Positions 53,450 through 62,137 of a DNA stretch of 62,137 nucleotides are shown here, one piece after another. Positions within the stretch are counted from its first letter, which is position 1, and each line of letters starts with the position of its first letter. Location of the stretch: NCBI RefSeq assembly GCF_003852425.1, contig NZ_QAJN01000020.1, positions 1 through 62,137 of the forward strand. The letters are read 5' to 3'. A program made the position numbers and the translations under genes. The notes beneath the pieces were generated by a model that saw only the letters and a program-made list of their open reading frames with translations, did no database searches and was not told the DNA's origin. The stretch comes from Paucibacter sp. KBW04. GTDB taxonomy: Bacteria > Pseudomonadota > Gammaproteobacteria > Burkholderiales > Burkholderiaceae_C.

Positions 53450-54454
53450 ATGGCCAGCGACAACATCACCCATGAACTGAAAACTGGCGAGGCCTACGAT
53501 GCCAGCGCCAAGCAAAAGGCGCAAGCCAAGACGGCCCGCATCCCGATCAAGATCGTGCCGGCCGAGATGCTGAAGAAGCCGGACTGGATCCGCGTCAAGG
53601 CCGGTTCGCCCTCGACCCGTTTCTACGAGATCAAGCAGATTCTGCGTGAGCACAAGCTGCACACCGTCTGCGAAGAGGCTTCTTGCCCGAATATCGGCGA
53701 GTGCTTCGGCAAGGGCACGGCCACCTTCATGATCATGGGTGACAAGTGCACCCGCCGCTGCCCCTTCTGCGATGTGGGCCATGGCCGCCCCGACCCCTTG
53801 GACGCCGATGAGCCCGTCAATCTGGCCAAGACCATCGCAGCCTTGAAGCTCAAGTATGTGGTGATCACCAGCGTGGATCGCGACGACTTGCGTGACGGTG
53901 GCGCCGGCCATTTCGCCGAGTGCATCCGCCAGGTGCGTGAGCTGAGCCCCACCACTCAGATCGAGGTCTTGGTGCCCGACTTCCGTGGCCGCATGGACCG
54001 GGCCCTGGACATCTTGCGCGCCGCGCCGCCCGATGTGATGAACCACAATCTGGAAACCGCACCCCGTCTGTACAAGGAAGCGCGCCCGGGTTCCGACTAC
54101 CAATTCAGCCTGAATCTGCTCAAGCGTTTCAAGGAAGAAGTGCCCCATGTGCCGACCAAGAGCGGCATCATGGTGGGCCTGGGTGAAACGGACGAAGAGA
54201 TTCTGCAAGTCATGCGTGATATGCGTGAACACAATATCGACATGCTGACCATCGGCCAGTACCTGGCGCCCTCGGGCCACCACCTGCCGGTGCGCCGCTA
54301 TGTGCACCCCGACACCTTCAAGATGTTCGAGACCGAGGCCTACAAAATGGGCTTCAGCCATGCGGCCGTGGGCGCTATGGTGCGCTCCAGCTATCACGCC
54401 GACCACCAGGCCGAACTTGCCACGCAAGCGATTGACGCGGCCGCCGCGAAGTAA
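53450..54454 (+). CDS. lipA: Lipoyl synthase LipA
   Basis: 334 residues. Auxiliary cluster Cys residues in [12 protein letters not shown], then radical [16 protein letters not shown]. It inserts two sulfurs into octanoyl groups from LipB. Terminator at 54477-54510 ends the cluster. Confidence 0.97.
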   Translation: MASDNITHELKTGEAYDASAKQKAQAKTARIPIKIVPAEMLKKPDWIRVKAGSPSTRFYEIKQILREHKLHTVCEEASCPNIGECFGKGTATFMIMGDKCTRRCPFCDVGHGRPDPLDADEPVNLAKTIAALKLKYVVITSVDRDDLRDGGAGHFAECIRQVRELSPTTQIEVLVPDFRGRMDRALDILRAAPPDVMNHNLETAPRLYKEARPGSDYQFSLNLLKRFKEEVPHVPTKSGIMVGLGETDEEILQVMRDMREHNIDMLTIGQYLAPSGHHLPVRRYVHPDTFKMFETEAYKMGFSHAAVGAMVRSSYHADHQAELATQAIDAAAAK

Positions 54455-54476
54455 ATAGCAGCCCCGCTAAAACAGA

Positions 54477-54510
54477 CAAGCCGCTGAGGTCCGAGGACCT
54501 CAGCGGCTTG
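54477..54510 (+). terminator. lipA terminator
   Basis: AAGCCGCTGAGGTC ... GACCTCAGCGGCTT, 14-bp perfect stem, followed by GTTTTATTT. Confidence 0.92.
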
Positions 54511-54552
54511 TTTTATTTGGGGGCTGCCAGCGAGCGAGCGGGTGGGCTTGTT

Positions 54553-55062
54553 TCAGCTCTCGGCCAGCAGTTTCTCCACCAGGCTGTGCAGGGCCACGAA
54601 ATCGGGTTCGCCCACATAGCGTTTGACGATTTCACCGCGCTTATTGATCAAAAACGTGGTCGGTGTGAGCTGCACCTTGCCGAATTGCTTGGCGATCTCG
54701 CCGGTGTTGTCGATGGCGACGCCAAATGGCAGGCGGCGGCTTTCGGCGAAATTGGCCACAAAGGCCGGTGGGTCGTAGCTCATGGCCACGGCCAGGGTGT
54801 CGAAACCGCGGGCCTTGAATTTCTCGTGGGTGGCGATGATCTCGGGCATCTCCTTGACGCAGGTCGTGCAGCTCGTGGCCCAGAAGTTTACCAACATGAC
54901 CTTGCCCGTCCACTGGCTGGAGTCGCGCTTGACGCCGTCCAGCAAGACATAGCTGACCGGCGGTGCCTGTTCGCCCTTGCCCAGGTTTTGGCTGGCCCAG
55001 AAGCCGCCGCCCGCGAGCGCGGCCAGGAGCAGAGCCGGGGCTATCCATCGAGTTGCATTCAT
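54553..55062 (-). CDS. TlpA/ResA-type thiol-disulfide oxidoreductase
   Basis: 169 residues. N-terminal signal anchor (IAPALLLAALAGGGFW), then a thioredoxin fold with NFWATSCTTCVKEMPEI as active CxxC (Cys-Thr-Thr-Cys) and cis-Pro region LTPTTFLINKRGEIV. It is in the periplasm and likely reduces disulfides, for example in cytochrome c biogenesis; no cytochrome genes are adjacent. Confidence 0.88.
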   Translation of the reverse strand: MNATRWIAPALLLAALAGGGFWASQNLGKGEQAPPVSYVLLDGVKRDSSQWTGKVMLVNFWATSCTTCVKEMPEIIATHEKFKARGFDTLAVAMSYDPPAFVANFAESRRLPFGVAIDNTGEIAKQFGKVQLTPTTFLINKRGEIVKRYVGEPDFVALHSLVEKLLAES

Positions 55063-55088
55063 GGCCTGCAGTTTAGCGTGCGGTCAAT

Positions 55089-56267
55089 TCAGAACTCTTT
55101 TGACAGTTCGAACAGCAGCACCGAGGGCAGGGCATCCACCAGATGCTGGCGTGAGATGCGAGCCAGGCCGTCGGCGGTGGCCGTGGAGAGCTGGGTCATA
55201 TGCGGGTCGGGCATGACCTCGATAAAGCTGAAGCTCGGCACCTCGCGCATCACGTCTTCGAACAGCAGGTCGAAGTCGGGGCCACGCAAAGCACTTTCAA
55301 ACACGATGGCATGCGGCAGGCCTTCGGCGCAGAACTGGGTTGCTTCTTCCATGCCTCCCACCACGTCCACGATCAAGCCCATATGCTGCACGGCGGCCTG
55401 GATCTGTACCCGTAGATCGCGGGTCTGGGCAATGATGAGGACGTGGCTGCCGGCCAGGGGCTTGGAGTTGCTGGAAGGCATGTAGTCCTGCGGGCGCTCG
55501 GGCTCCCAGCGTGCCTCACGCGGCACGATATCGCCGGACAGGCCCGGCTCATCACCGACCGTGTGGGGGAACTCCAGGGTCAGCACGGTGATGCCGGCCT
55601 CGTCTTCGCGCAGGGGCAGCACACCCATGGTGATGGCGGTCTGCTCCACCAAGCGCCAGCGCAGGGAGTTGAGGGCCTCGGGCATTTCCTTGCTGCGCGG
55701 GTCGTCGCTCATCTCCAGAGAACGATGGGCGAAGCGGCAGACCAGGCGCGCCTTGGCCGGCCAGGAGGTCAGATCCAGGCGCAGGTCGATGGAGGAGTGG
55801 GTGTTGGCCAGGGCCCAGTCCATCAAGGCGTTCAGCAGGCCGAAGAGCAGGGACCCATCGGCCATCACTTCGATGGGCTTCAAGACCTGGCGGACTTGAA
55901 TGCCGCGCGACTGGGTTTCACGGCTGCGCTGGGTCAGCACGCCGCGCAGGATCTGGGTCAGATGCAGGCGCTCGCGCGTCAGGCGCAGGCGGCCCGAGGC
56001 CAAGCGGGCCAGTTGCTGGCCCATCATGCCGGCCTCACGGGCTTGGGTGACGCTGTCGCGCAGGGCGCGCAGATTTTGGCGGTCGATCTGGCCGGTGCTG
56101 ACCAGACCGTGAATGCGTTCCAGGGCCGAACTCAGGGGGCCGGCGATCTCCGCACCCAAGAGCTGCACGATCTCGCCCCACTGCGTGTGGCTGGGACCAG
56201 CGGCCACGTCATTGGCAGCGGCAGGGCTGGCAAGTGCTTGAGTATTGGGTTGCGTTGGCTTGACCAT
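55089..56267 (-). CDS. Pseudo-histidine-kinase fused to pseudo-receiver
   Basis: 392 residues. Residues 30-110 follow a DHp domain: LLGAEIAGPLSSALERI sits where H-E-(x)-x-G-P-L-S would be, but the phospho His is Ala39. Residues 125-235 follow an ATPase domain, with ALMDWALANT as N-box where Asn is Trp151; no G-box. Residues 274-390 follow a receiver: VLIIAQ replaces the acidic pair, and IVFESAL puts Glu324 where the phospho Asp stands. So it looks fully inactive as a kinase. It may be a scaffold or signal integrator. Cytoplasmic; no partner is adjacent. Confidence 0.6.
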   Translation of the reverse strand: MVKPTQPNTQALASPAAANDVAAGPSHTQWGEIVQLLGAEIAGPLSSALERIHGLVSTGQIDRQNLRALRDSVTQAREAGMMGQQLARLASGRLRLTRERLHLTQILRGVLTQRSRETQSRGIQVRQVLKPIEVMADGSLLFGLLNALMDWALANTHSSIDLRLDLTSWPAKARLVCRFAHRSLEMSDDPRSKEMPEALNSLRWRLVEQTAITMGVLPLREDEAGITVLTLEFPHTVGDEPGLSGDIVPREARWEPERPQDYMPSSNSKPLAGSHVLIIAQTRDLRVQIQAAVQHMGLIVDVVGGMEEATQFCAEGLPHAIVFESALRGPDFDLLFEDVMREVPSFSFIEVMPDPHMTQLSTATADGLARISRQHLVDALPSVLLFELSKEF

Positions 56268-56444
56268 GCGTGGTGGAACTCTGCAGGAAAACCATTGTGA
56301 AGTGGAGGACTGGGTGGCGGCATCCCCGCAGCGCCTCGATGGTCATCGTGATGCTGGTCAGCGTCCATCCCTCGATCCGGGGGAACTTGACGTCAGCTCA
56401 TTTTGCCGTCTGATCAATGCGAATTTTTTCACGAAGCCCTCTTT

Positions 56445-57707
56445 TCAAGCGACGATCTGATCACGGATGAGTTGCTCCACCTCCGCTGGCGTCAGCCCGG
56501 CCTCGCTCAGCAACTCGCGCGTGTGCTGCCCCAGCAGTGGCGGCGGATGGCGATAGCTCACCGGCGTGGCCGACAGCTTGATGGGGTTGGCCACCAGCTT
56601 CAAGCCCTCACTCAGCGGATGTGCCATGGCCACCGTCATCTTCCGTGCTTGTACCTGTGAATCGGCGAAAGTTTCGGCCAAGTTGTTGATCGCACCACAG
56701 GGTACTTTTGCCTTTTCCAGGTCGGCCAGCCAGCTGTTGCGCGGCCTTGTCTTCAGGGCCGCGGCAATCAGTGGCACCAGTTCGTCCCGGTGACGCACGC
56801 GCTGGGCATTGCTTTGGAAGCGCGGATCGGCCGCCCACTCGGCGTGGCCGGCGATTTCGCTGAACTTGGCGAACTGGCCGTCATTGCCCACGGCGACGAT
56901 CAGATGCCCGTCACTGGCTTCGAAGACCTGGTAGGGCACGATGTTCTGATGGGCATTGCCCATGCGGCCGGGTGCCTTGCCGGTGCAGAGGTAGTTGGCA
57001 CCCAGATTGGCCAGCATGGCGACCTGGGTGTCCAGCAAGGCCATGTCTATGGTCTGACCTTGGCCGGTGGCGTCGCGGTGGCGCAGGGCCGCCAGGATGG
57101 CCACGGTGGCGTAGAGCCCGGTGAACAGATCGGCCACGGCGACGCCCACTTTTTGCGGGCCGCCGCCGGGCAGGTCGTCGCGCTCGCCGGTCACGCTCAT
57201 CAGGCCGCCCATGCCTTGGATGGCGTAGTCGTAGCCGGCACGATCCTTGTAGGGCCCGGTCTGACCGAAGCCAGTGATGGAGCAGACGACCAGGCCAGGG
57301 TTCTCCGCCTGCAGGGTTTGGGCGTCCAGGCCGTAGCGGGCCAGATCGCCGACCTTGAAGTTCTCGACCAAGACATCGACCTTTGCGGCCAGCTTGCGGA
57401 TCAAGGCCTGGCCTTGCGCAGAAGCGATGTCAATGGCGATGGAGCGCTTGTTGCGATTGGCGCCAAGGTAGTAGGCGGCTTCGCTGGTGTCGGCGCCGTC
57501 CGCGTCCTTCAGATAGGGCGGGCCCCAGGCGCGGGTGTCGTCGCCGCTGCCAGGGCGCTCCACCTTGATCACATCGGCGCCCAGGTCGGCCAGAGTCTGG
57601 GTGCACCAGGGGCCGGCCAGGACGCGGGACAGGTCCAGCACCCGCACACCGGCCAGTGAGAGGGCGGACGCGGCCGGGTTTTGCGTTTCGTTTGAGCTTG
57701 TCTGCAT
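56445..57707 (-). CDS. CaiB/BaiF family (class III) CoA-transferase, second copy
   Basis: 420 residues. LAGVRVLDLSRVLAGPWCTQ, DLGADVIKVERPGSGDDTRAW and NRNKRSIAIDIAS are typical; the likely catalytic Asp is in DRAGYDYAIQGMGG. Closer in pattern to standard formyl/acyl-CoA transferases than the copy at 6427. Substrate unknown. Separated from the pseudokinase gene by 177 bp. Confidence 0.9.
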   Translation of the reverse strand: MQTSSNETQNPAASALSLAGVRVLDLSRVLAGPWCTQTLADLGADVIKVERPGSGDDTRAWGPPYLKDADGADTSEAAYYLGANRNKRSIAIDIASAQGQALIRKLAAKVDVLVENFKVGDLARYGLDAQTLQAENPGLVVCSITGFGQTGPYKDRAGYDYAIQGMGGLMSVTGERDDLPGGGPQKVGVAVADLFTGLYATVAILAALRHRDATGQGQTIDMALLDTQVAMLANLGANYLCTGKAPGRMGNAHQNIVPYQVFEASDGHLIVAVGNDGQFAKFSEIAGHAEWAADPRFQSNAQRVRHRDELVPLIAAALKTRPRNSWLADLEKAKVPCGAINNLAETFADSQVQARKMTVAMAHPLSEGLKLVANPIKLSATPVSYRHPPPLLGQHTRELLSEAGLTPAEVEQLIRDQIVA

Positions 57708-57758
57708 GCGATTGATTGTGCTTCAGGCCTTGCGGCGCCTGCCTCCGATAATGCCCGC

Positions 57759-58307
57759 ATGAAAACGCGCACGCATGCTTCTTGGAATGTTCTGGCCGGT
57801 CCGAAGAGGCGGTGGGCCTTGCTGCTGGCCGCCGCTCTGACGGCCGCTTGTTCGCCCGGCTTGGATTGGCGCGAAGCGAGGCCCGAGGGCTCGAATGCCC
57901 GCCTGCTCTTCCCCTGCAAGCCCGAGATGCATCAACGCGCCGCCACGCCCGAGGCGCCGGCCGCCATGGGCTTGGCTCAATGCAAGGCGGCGGGTGCGAC
58001 CTTTGCCTTGTCCTGGGCTCAGGTGGCGGAGCCTGCGCAAATTGGGCCGGCCTTGCAAGGCATGCGCGAGAGCCTAGTCAGCAAGCTCTCCGCTCAGGCG
58101 GGTGATTTGACTGCGGTACAAATAGCCGGCATGACGCCCAGCCCCTTTGCCCAGCAGCAGACCTTGAGTGCCGCAGGCCAGGTCGCTCAGCTGGCCGTGT
58201 TCACTCGCGGGCAGCAGGTCTACCAGGCCTTGATGCTGGGCCCCAAGGCCGACCCGCGCGCCTGGCAGAGCTTTGTGGAGTCCATCAAGTTGGGCGACGC
58301 CCCTTGA
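57759..58307 (+). CDS. Putative lipoprotein
   Basis: 182 residues. Signal peptide with a long positively charged N-region and a lipobox LTAAC, so Cys31 would carry lipid. The remainder (GLAQCKAAGATFALSWAQVA, GMTPSPFAQQQTLSAAGQ) is beta-rich and unlike a family I recognise. Divergent from the CoA-transferase gene. Role unknown. Confidence 0.65.
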   Translation: MKTRTHASWNVLAGPKRRWALLLAAALTAACSPGLDWREARPEGSNARLLFPCKPEMHQRAATPEAPAAMGLAQCKAAGATFALSWAQVAEPAQIGPALQGMRESLVSKLSAQAGDLTAVQIAGMTPSPFAQQQTLSAAGQVAQLAVFTRGQQVYQALMLGPKADPRAWQSFVESIKLGDAP

Positions 58308-58403
58308 GCCTTCGGCATGCCTTGTCTTACGGCCGCCGCATTTCCATGACTTTTGCATGCCCCTGAAGGCTTGGGTGGCACGCGCACCCTTGATAATCCT
58401 CCC

Positions 58404-58811
58404 ATGTCCGGACTCCTCGTCATCGCTCACTCCCCCCTGGCCTCCGCGCTCAAAGCCGTGGCCGAGCACACCTTCCCGCATTGCGCGCCGCAGCTGTCGG
58501 TGCTGGATGTGACGCCCGAGATGTCGGTGGAGGCCATTGAAGCGGCCGCGCGTGAGCACCTGGCGGCTGCCGGTCATGCGCAAAACCTCATCCTCACCGA
58601 CGTGTTTGGCGCCTCGCCGCACAATGCCGCCCTGCGTTTGGCGGGTGAGTCGGTACGGGTGGTTTGTGGTGTTAATGCGCCGATGTTGTGGCGTTCGCTC
58701 TGTTATGCCAAAGAGCCCTTGGATGTGCTGGCCCGCCGCGCCGTGGATGGCGGGATCGCCGGCATCATGTTGTGCGGCGATGCGCCGCTGAACCCTTCTT
58801 CCGAGTCCTGA
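58404..58811 (+). CDS. PTS EIIA component (mannose/PTS-Man type)
   Basis: 135 residues from ATG 58404. MSGLLVIAHSPLAS places the phosphorylated His at residue 9; TDVFGASPHNAALRL is the family's second mark. Phosphate from HPr would pass to it. No EIIB/EIIC is present, so sugar transport is not its job here; in Cupriavidus similar sets regulate polyhydroxyalkanoate and carbon metabolism. ptsH follows by 6 bp. Confidence 0.9.
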   Translation: MSGLLVIAHSPLASALKAVAEHTFPHCAPQLSVLDVTPEMSVEAIEAAAREHLAAAGHAQNLILTDVFGASPHNAALRLAGESVRVVCGVNAPMLWRSLCYAKEPLDVLARRAVDGGIAGIMLCGDAPLNPSSES

Positions 58812-58817
58812 ACCTTC

Positions 58818-59087
58818 ATGATCAAAAGCACTTTGACCATCAGCAACAAGCTTGGGCTGCATGCTCGCGCCTCCGCCAAGCTGACCAAGCTGGCTGGCTC
58901 TTTCCAATGTGAGGTGTTCATGAGCCGCAACAGCCGCCGCGTCAATGCCAAGAGCATCATGGGCGTGATGATGTTGGCCGCTGGCCTGGGCTCCCAGGTG
59001 GAGCTGGAAACCGAAGGCCCGGACGAACAAGCCGCCCACGAGGCGTTGACCGCGCTGGTGAACGACAAGTTCGGCGAAGGGCAGTAA
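58818..59087 (+). CDS. ptsH: Phosphocarrier protein HPr
   Basis: 89 residues. Phospho His15 in NKLGLHARASAKLT, and regulatory Ser46 in NAKSIMGVMML. Same operon as EIIA. EI lies ~1 kb on, across an olsB gene on the opposite strand. Confidence 0.95.
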   Translation: MIKSTLTISNKLGLHARASAKLTKLAGSFQCEVFMSRNSRRVNAKSIMGVMMLAAGLGSQVELETEGPDEQAAHEALTALVNDKFGEGQ

Positions 59088-59117
59088 GCAGACTGCCCTT
59101 CCGCACGCGAGCGCACT

Positions 59118-59939
59118 TCACTCCATGAAGTGGCGGCGGTAGCGCGCAGGCAGATCCTGGATGCGCATCATCATTGGCAGATCGGCCGTGTTGAAGTCGG
59201 GATCCCAGGCCGGCGCGCCCAGGATGCGTGCGCCGCAGCGCAGATAGCCCTTGATCAACGGTGGGGCTTCGACGGCCATGTCATGGCGTAAATCATCCAC
59301 CGGCAATGGCAGGCGGGGACGCACCTGCCATTCGATGCTGGCCAGATGTGTTTTTTCTAGCTGCTTCCACAAGCTGGCGGCGAAGTGGCCGCCATCTCGC
59401 ATGCTGACGCTGGCGCAGCCGATCATGGTGTCCAGCTCATTGCGCAACATGAACTCGGCCAGCGCGCCCCACAAGGCCATGATGGCCCCGCCCGAACGGT
59501 GTTCGGGATGGATGCAGGAGCGGCCCAATTCCACCATGCGCTCACGCAAGCTGCGCAGGCGAGTCAGGTCAAACTCGGTTGCGCTGTACAAGCCGCCGGC
59601 GCGTTTGGCCGCGGCCGGGGTCAAGACCCGGTAGGTGCCAATCACCTTGCCTTGGCTGCCATCGTGCTTGATCTCACGCACCAGCAGGTGCTCACAAAAG
59701 GCGTCGAAGGCGTCGATGTCCAAACCCTTGGGTGAACCGTTGGGCAGGCTCAGTCTTGCGCCCATTTCTTCGGCAAAGACTTTGTAGCGCAGGCGTTGGG
59801 CTTCACGGACCTCGGCCTCGTCACGGGCCCAGCTCACATGCAGGCGTGGCGCAGCGTGGTTTGCCGCAGGCGTACGGCGCGGCGCGTTGCCGACGCTGGC
59901 ATCGGAAAAGGGCAGGGTGGGCATTGGAATATCCCGCAT
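59118..59939 (-). CDS. olsB: OlsB-type ornithine N-acyltransferase (GNAT)
   Basis: 273 residues from ATG 59939 (ACGAGG just upstream); an in-frame ATG at 60023 gives 301. GNAT fold: LRYKVFAEEMGARLSLPNGS, LVREIKHDGSQGKVIGTYRV, VELGRSCIHPEHRSGGAIMA and WKQLEKTHLASIEWQVRPRLPL-like. It forms lyso-ornithine lipid by N-acylating ornithine from acyl-ACP; olsA is not in the window. It lies between ptsH and ptsI on the other strand. Confidence 0.82.
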   Translation of the reverse strand: MRDIPMPTLPFSDASVGNAPRRTPAANHAAPRLHVSWARDEAEVREAQRLRYKVFAEEMGARLSLPNGSPKGLDIDAFDAFCEHLLVREIKHDGSQGKVIGTYRVLTPAAAKRAGGLYSATEFDLTRLRSLRERMVELGRSCIHPEHRSGGAIMALWGALAEFMLRNELDTMIGCASVSMRDGGHFAASLWKQLEKTHLASIEWQVRPRLPLPVDDLRHDMAVEAPPLIKGYLRCGARILGAPAWDPDFNTADLPMMMRIQDLPARYRRHFME

Positions 59940-60063
59940 GGACAGCCTCGTGCAGTCGTTGATCGCCAGTAAATGCTCGGGCTTGGGCGTGACGCGGGCG
60001 TGACTCGCGCATGACGAATCCATGACGCGAAGGCTGAGTCTCAGTGGCTGCTAAAGTCGGTGC

Positions 60064-61845
60064 ATGAGCTTTCAGGTCTTTGGCATCCCGGTATCGCGTG
60101 GCGTGGCCATTGGTCGCGCTGTTTTGGTCGCGTCCAGTCGTGTCGACGTGGCGCATTACTTCATTGCCGACGGCGCAGTGGATGCCGAGATTCAGCGCGT
60201 GCTCAATGCGCGCGATGAGGTGGCGCTGGAGTTCGAGACACTCAAGCAGGATCTGCCGGCCGACGCTCCGCACGAACTGGCCGCCCTGCTAGACGTCCAC
60301 CTGATGCTGCTGCACGACGAGGCCCTGATCGGGGCCACCAAGCAGTGGATCATTGACCGCCGCTACAACGCCGAATGGGCTTTCTCCGCGCAGCTGGAAG
60401 TGCTGGCTCGTCAGTTCGATGAGATGGAGGACGACTATCTGCGCGAGCGCAAGGCTGATCTGGAGCAGGTGGTCGAGCGGGTTTTGAGTTCGCTGGCGCG
60501 TGAGCAGGGGCGTGTGCCCACCGATGCGGCCAGCGTGGTGCAGCGTGACTTCGCCGGTGAAGACCCCTTGCTGCTGGTGGCTGCTGATATTGCGCCTGCC
60601 GACATGATGCAGTTCAAGCGCAGCGTGTTCCACGGTTTCATCACCGATATTGGCGGCAAGACCTCGCACACCGCCATCGTGGCGCGCAGCATGGACATTC
60701 CAGCCATCGTTGGCACGCGGGAAGCCTCGCGCCTGATTCGGCAGGATGATTGGGTCATCATCGACGGCGATGCCGGCGCGGTGATCGTCAACCCCTCACC
60801 CATCATGCTGGAGGAATACCGTTTCCGTCAGCGGCAAAGCGAGCTGGAGCGCGCCCGCCTGGCGCGGCTGCGACACACCCCGGCCGTGACGCTGGATGGT
60901 GAGCGGGTGGAATTGCACGCCAATATTGAATTGCCGGTGGACGCCGTGGCTGCCGTTGAGGCCGGTGCAACCGGCGTGGGTTTGTTCCGCAGCGAATTTC
61001 TATTCATGAATCGCGGCGGCGAGTTGCCGGGTGAGGATGAGCAGTTTTTGGCCTACCGTGCCGCCGTCGAGGCCATGCGCGGCATGCCGGTGACCATACG
61101 CACGGTGGACGTGGGCGCCGACAAGCCCTTGGATCGCATGAGTGCCAGCGAGTTGCGGCACGAGCATGTGCTGAATCCGGCCATGGGCTTGCGGGCAATC
61201 CGCTGGAGCCTGGCGGAGCCCAGTATGTTCCGCCAGCAATTGCGCGCCATTTACCGCGCCAGTGCCTTCGGCAAGGTTAGGCTGCTGATCCCCATGGTCG
61301 CGCACCTGAGTGAAATCCGGCAGATTCTTGAGTCGATCAAAAAGGTTCAGCAGCAATTGACCGATGCGGGCCGCGCCTTCACCAAGGTCGATCTTGGGGT
61401 GATGATCGAAATTCCTGCCGCCGCCGTGATGCTGCCCTTGCTGCTTCAGCATGTGGACTTCGTGTCCATCGGCACCAATGACTTGATTCAATACACCTTG
61501 GCCATTGATCGCGCCGATGAGGCCGTGGCGCATCTGTATGACCCCTGGCATCCGGCAGTGATGCATTTGCTCAGCCAATCCATTGCCCAATCGCGGGCTG
61601 CGGGCAAGTCTGTCAGTGTTTGTGGCGAGATGGCGGGTGATCCTGCCTTCACTGATATTCTCCTGGCGATGGGCTTGCGTAGTTTCTCCATGCATCCGTC
61701 CCAGATCCCCTCGGTCAAGCAGCGCATATTGCGGGCCGATGCGTCGCGGCTGGCACGGTTGATGCCTGATCTGCTGGTGAGTGAGGATCCTCAGCGGGAC
61801 GCTGAGCTGGCCTTCAGTCTTCAAAAGGGCGCAGCCAAGTCCTGA
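60064..61845 (+). CDS. ptsI: PTS enzyme I (phosphoenolpyruvate-protein phosphotransferase)
   Basis: 593 residues. Phospho His202 in GGKTSHTAIVARSMD; PEP-binding region GATGVGLFRSEFLFMNRGGELP, and SIGTNDLIQYTLAIDRADE, VSVCGEMAGDPAFTDILLAMG. It takes phosphate from PEP to HPr. No N-terminal GAF, so it is a standard EI, not EINtr. It may be expressed from its own promoter since olsB separates it from ptsH. Confidence 0.95.
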   Translation: MSFQVFGIPVSRGVAIGRAVLVASSRVDVAHYFIADGAVDAEIQRVLNARDEVALEFETLKQDLPADAPHELAALLDVHLMLLHDEALIGATKQWIIDRRYNAEWAFSAQLEVLARQFDEMEDDYLRERKADLEQVVERVLSSLAREQGRVPTDAASVVQRDFAGEDPLLLVAADIAPADMMQFKRSVFHGFITDIGGKTSHTAIVARSMDIPAIVGTREASRLIRQDDWVIIDGDAGAVIVNPSPIMLEEYRFRQRQSELERARLARLRHTPAVTLDGERVELHANIELPVDAVAAVEAGATGVGLFRSEFLFMNRGGELPGEDEQFLAYRAAVEAMRGMPVTIRTVDVGADKPLDRMSASELRHEHVLNPAMGLRAIRWSLAEPSMFRQQLRAIYRASAFGKVRLLIPMVAHLSEIRQILESIKKVQQQLTDAGRAFTKVDLGVMIEIPAAAVMLPLLLQHVDFVSIGTNDLIQYTLAIDRADEAVAHLYDPWHPAVMHLLSQSIAQSRAAGKSVSVCGEMAGDPAFTDILLAMGLRSFSMHPSQIPSVKQRILRADASRLARLMPDLLVSEDPQRDAELAFSLQKGAAKS

Positions 61846-62137
61846 GTCACGCCGAATTCGGTGTCGAGCGTGCCTGGGCTTAGCCCCGTTCTTTGCTTCA
61901 TTGCTACCCGCCCGGGCTCGCGCAGACGCCTTCCCTACGAATGGCTTGGAGCTATTCTTGATTCTTGCTGTTTCCCCATGAAATCCTGTGCTACAGTAGA
62001 GGGCTTCGCTGCTAGCAAGTCTTCTGTTTCGGAAACGAGCAAAGGCAGGCGGTGAAGATAAGAAGTGAGTGGAAAGCGTCGAAAACAAATTGTTTAAAAC
62101 GCTTGACGAGTTTGAGGAAAACAAGTCATAATCCCGC
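61846..62137 (+). promoter_or_regulatory. Upstream region of a stable-RNA transcription unit (two promoter elements)
   Basis: A -10-like TACAGT (61992-61997) with downstream block GCTACAGTAGAGGGCTTCGC shared with the tRNA-Leu promoter. Further on is a strong promoter with AT-rich UP-like AAACAAATTGTTTAAAAC (62083-62100), TTGACG (62103-62108), an 18-bp spacer and CATAAT (62127-62132). The transcript, probably rRNA or tRNA, starts beyond the window. No coding sequence is seen in this 292-bp stretch. Confidence 0.6.

Overview
The window is high-GC chromosomal DNA from a Gram-negative betaproteobacterium. The most likely placement is Burkholderiales, in the Roseateles/Pelomonas/Rubrivivax neighbourhood. 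The evidence is gene content and order: dac-dat-ybeD-lipB-lipA, ruvAB, hemB/hemJ, a Gram-negative porin, DUF1840, PcaR/PcaF, FdsA-type formate dehydrogenase and a partial PTS, plus an intergenic repeat typical of this order. This is inference from families; no 16S gene lies inside the window.

Layout. (1) 1-1343: what looks like the distal end of an integron cassette array, with attC-like sites and cassette ORFs ending in a methyltransferase; no integrase is visible. (2) 1414-12565: an acyltransferase, RidA, a LytS/LytTR two-component system, hydrolases, a CoA-transferase, an orphan repeat-containing histidine kinase, a ketopantoate-reductase-family enzyme, a dispersed repeat, a LEA-like lipoprotein, an esterase and a GFA gene remnant. 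(3) 12808-18008: type-II lumazine synthase under an FMN riboswitch with a long hairpin in its leader, NnrU, and a lysine-degradation module (Lrp-type regulator, lysine 6-dehydrogenase, ALDH7) with a candidate operator. (4) 18039-21434: tRNA-Leu(CAG) with a duplicated terminator, a PAS-GGDEF-EAL protein, and an HU protein with a basic tail. (5) 21455-31678: formate dehydrogenase with a fused diaphorase subunit, acyl-CoA catabolism genes, a PcaR-like IclR regulator and a thiolase, with candidate operators. (6) 31849-38726: an HD-GYP plus EAL pair, DUF1840, a phosphatase, a sterol-desaturase-family enzyme and a porin. (7) 38782-45498: ruvBA behind a NarL-type two-component system, phoH-ybeY, corA. 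(8) 45516-54509: hemB, a candidate small RNA, hemJ, a VanZ protein, a ferredoxin, a hydrolase, then dac-dat-ybeD-[Sel1]-lipB-lipA. (9) 54553-61845: a TlpA-like protein, a two-component-like protein lacking its key catalytic residues, a second CoA-transferase, a lipoprotein, and EIIA-HPr-[OlsB]-EI. The window ends at strong stable-RNA-type promoters.

How the genes work together. The clearest functional units are riboswitch-ribH; lysine to aminoadipate (LysDH plus ALDH7); NAD-linked formate oxidation; aromatic/beta-ketoadipate and acyl-CoA breakdown; c-di-GMP turnover; heme (hemB/hemJ); lipoate (lipB/lipA); and a sugar-permease-less PTS likely to be regulatory.

The most interesting non-routine signals are a candidate three-stem small RNA with an anti-Shine-Dalgarno loop upstream of hemJ; a fused pseudo-kinase/pseudo-receiver (His to Ala, N-box Asn to Trp, receiver Asp to Glu); the integron tail; an 83-85 nt-arm hairpin between the FMN riboswitch and ribH; and a tandem GTTC-N7-GAAC operator. 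No single complete novel defence or mobile system is visible.
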